Of a stretch of 64,000 nt of DNA, positions 62,677-64,000 are shown one piece after another (position 1 is the stretch's first letter; each line of letters starts with the position of its first letter). Source of the stretch: Lineus longissimus. Lineage: Eukaryota > Nemertea > Pilidiophora > Heteronemertea > Lineidae. The notes under the pieces are model-generated. The model saw only the letters and a program-made list of their open reading frames with translations. It was not told the DNA's origin and ran no database searches. Location of the stretch: the NCBI RefSeq assembly GCF_910592395.1, contig NC_088319.1, forward strand, positions 744,001 through 808,000, read 5' to 3'. A program made the translations under genes and the position numbers.

Positions 62677-62890
62677 TGTTTTTCATATCGTGGCCAAAGG
62701 TACAAATTTGAACTCAGGAATGTGACCACATCATATTTACCAAAAGATAATGGAGATTATACTTCGGGTAGGCCTATAACCAATGCTGAGAGTTACGATA
62801 CTCTTTCACGGTCGGTGTCAACTAAAGCTGTCGAGGGCTGTGTAACTAGGTCAGCCAGGTAATATTGGCCAGATCTATCTAAGAAACACA
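62677..62890 (+). mobile_element. TIR-MITE family copy 9 (internally deleted)
   Basis: The left end is intact (GTGTTTTTCATATCGTGGCC then AAAGGTAC) and the right end is TTGGCCAGATCTATCTAAGA. The middle lacks the GGTCAACTATGACACCGGCT word, leaving only TGTCGAGGGCTGTGTAAC. It is about 550 bp from copy 8 in the same orientation. Confidence 0.84.
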
Positions 62891-64000
62891 TCACCAAGAG
62901 CTTGATTGGTGACTAAGAAAACTTAAATTGTGGATACGCATAGCGAAATATCGAAACGCAGGTTATGAGCCAGATCAAACTAACTGGAGACCATTGTTTT
63001 TTTGTGTCAGTTGATATCGGGTTTTCATCTTGGACGAAAAACGTATTAAGGCCATGTTTTCTCACCCTATAAGTGAGGGGTTTTCACGCAGGGTCGTTAA
63101 TTATGCTAACTTTTACGACCCTGACAACTCCAGCACCGTGAGAATGACATAGGGCAGCAAATACTTCAAACCTCACACAAATTGCTTGAAAGATTACACC
63201 CATTTTCAACCCAAAGTTAAATAACCCCTTTTCTCATCATGACATTTTCTTTAATAGGGAAATATTTCATGATCGATTTCTCTTTAGCAGTTCATTTGCA
63301 GGTTAATTGCTTTGTTGAGATTGTCCTTTTATTACTCGTGAAGTTTTCTCTTCAAAAATGGTCAGCGCTGGATCAGATTTCTATCGACCAAAAAGGTCAT
63401 CGTAAACCTGCATCATCTCGTGTGCAGGGAATACGCACAGTATGAACCGCAATGTAACCATACCAGCTTATGGCCACTGGAGTCGAGGTGAAGTGGAACC
63501 TGTTGAGCCGGTTCGCAGACGACAACCTCGTTTTCGCACGCGCTGAATATAAACAAACTGTCGCCTGGAAAACGCGCGTATTAGGTCACATCTCGGGCGA
63601 AAAATAACAAAGGTTTTTCGGCTGGATGACTCATCTTCACATCTCAAGTCAATGGGTAGTGTCTTGTCCAGGAATTGTCATCAATAGGCCGGGATAGGGT
63701 TTTCAATTTGATAATTTTTCTGTTTGAATCGGGATATTTTTCAACCAGATTCCTTTGAGAATGTATGGATGTGACATTTTTAGACAACAAATGAACAATC
63801 CGATTTATTATGAGGACATCTGGATTTTGAATAAGTCGTTGTGAATTTGCGTGATTCCCACGCGAAGCCTATGACCTTGGTCACTTCCTGTGAAGGGTAA
63901 ATAACTGTACATCACATTTCTTTGAAGAATATATCAAACGTAATTGAAATTTGATTTGAATGATATTTGTGTCGCACGAATTGAATCTTAGGACAAGGAA
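62891..64000. other. Non-coding sequence to the window end
   Basis: No gene, RNA or repeat recognised. Confidence 0.45.

Noticed and set aside
1-64000. CRISPR arrays, bacterial operons or viral genes
   Set aside because: No spaced direct-repeat arrays, no ribosome-binding-site-led gene runs and no viral proteins; the gene structure is animal.

Overview
The window is eukaryotic nuclear DNA from an invertebrate animal. The evidence is intron-rich genes with GT-AG introns, a metazoan Hairy/Enhancer-of-split gene, dispersed nuclear tRNA genes, many short non-autonomous DNA transposons and long non-coding stretches. The words AGGCCT and TAGGCCTA recur throughout, which I associate with marine invertebrates (ambulacrarian or lophotrochozoan) but cannot pin to a species. 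Almost all other open frames are short, overlap on both strands and look like chance.

Two protein genes can be reconstructed completely. On the plus strand, 22684-34990 is a four-exon HES1/Hairy-type repressor of 382 residues: a short N-terminus, bHLH, Orange domain and C-terminal WRPW. Its exons join in frame at consensus splice sites, and its introns are about 2.5, 2.5 and 6.2 kb. On the minus strand, 59706-57449 is a three-exon, 500-residue, 12-helix major-facilitator transporter of the NaGLT1/MFSD4 family. Nothing ties the two functionally.

RNA genes: one tRNA-Arg(UCU) with a shortened copy beside it (17.6-17.8 kb), and two intact, identical tRNA-Val(CAC) genes (40.75 and 51.33 kb). A third, degenerate tRNA-Val copy lies inverted next to the second.

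Mobile DNA dominates the rest. A roughly 220-300 bp terminal-inverted-repeat MITE family has nine copies (1.8, 2.7, 11.6, 13.5, 14.7, 43.6, 50.3, 61.9, 62.7 kb). Three other foldback elements are present: a 140 bp hairpin at 18.0 kb, an 831 bp foldback with minisatellite-like arms at 53.7-54.6 kb, and a roughly 680 bp foldback at 56.3-57.0 kb just downstream of the transporter gene.

The most striking observation is that the 831 bp foldback sits between two copies of a 6-bp direct repeat. When the element and one repeat are set aside, the reading frames on its two sides are in register. It therefore appears to have inserted into a real or formerly real coding sequence of unknown function.

Layout: 1-22 kb, non-coding with MITEs and tRNA-Arg; 22.1-37.3 kb, HES gene with candidate promoter and long 3' region; 37.3-53.4 kb, non-coding with tRNA-Val genes, MITEs and G/C homopolymers; 53.4-55.0 kb, interrupted ORF; 56.3-57.0 kb, foldback; 57.4-59.7 kb, transporter; 59.7-64 kb, non-coding with two MITEs.
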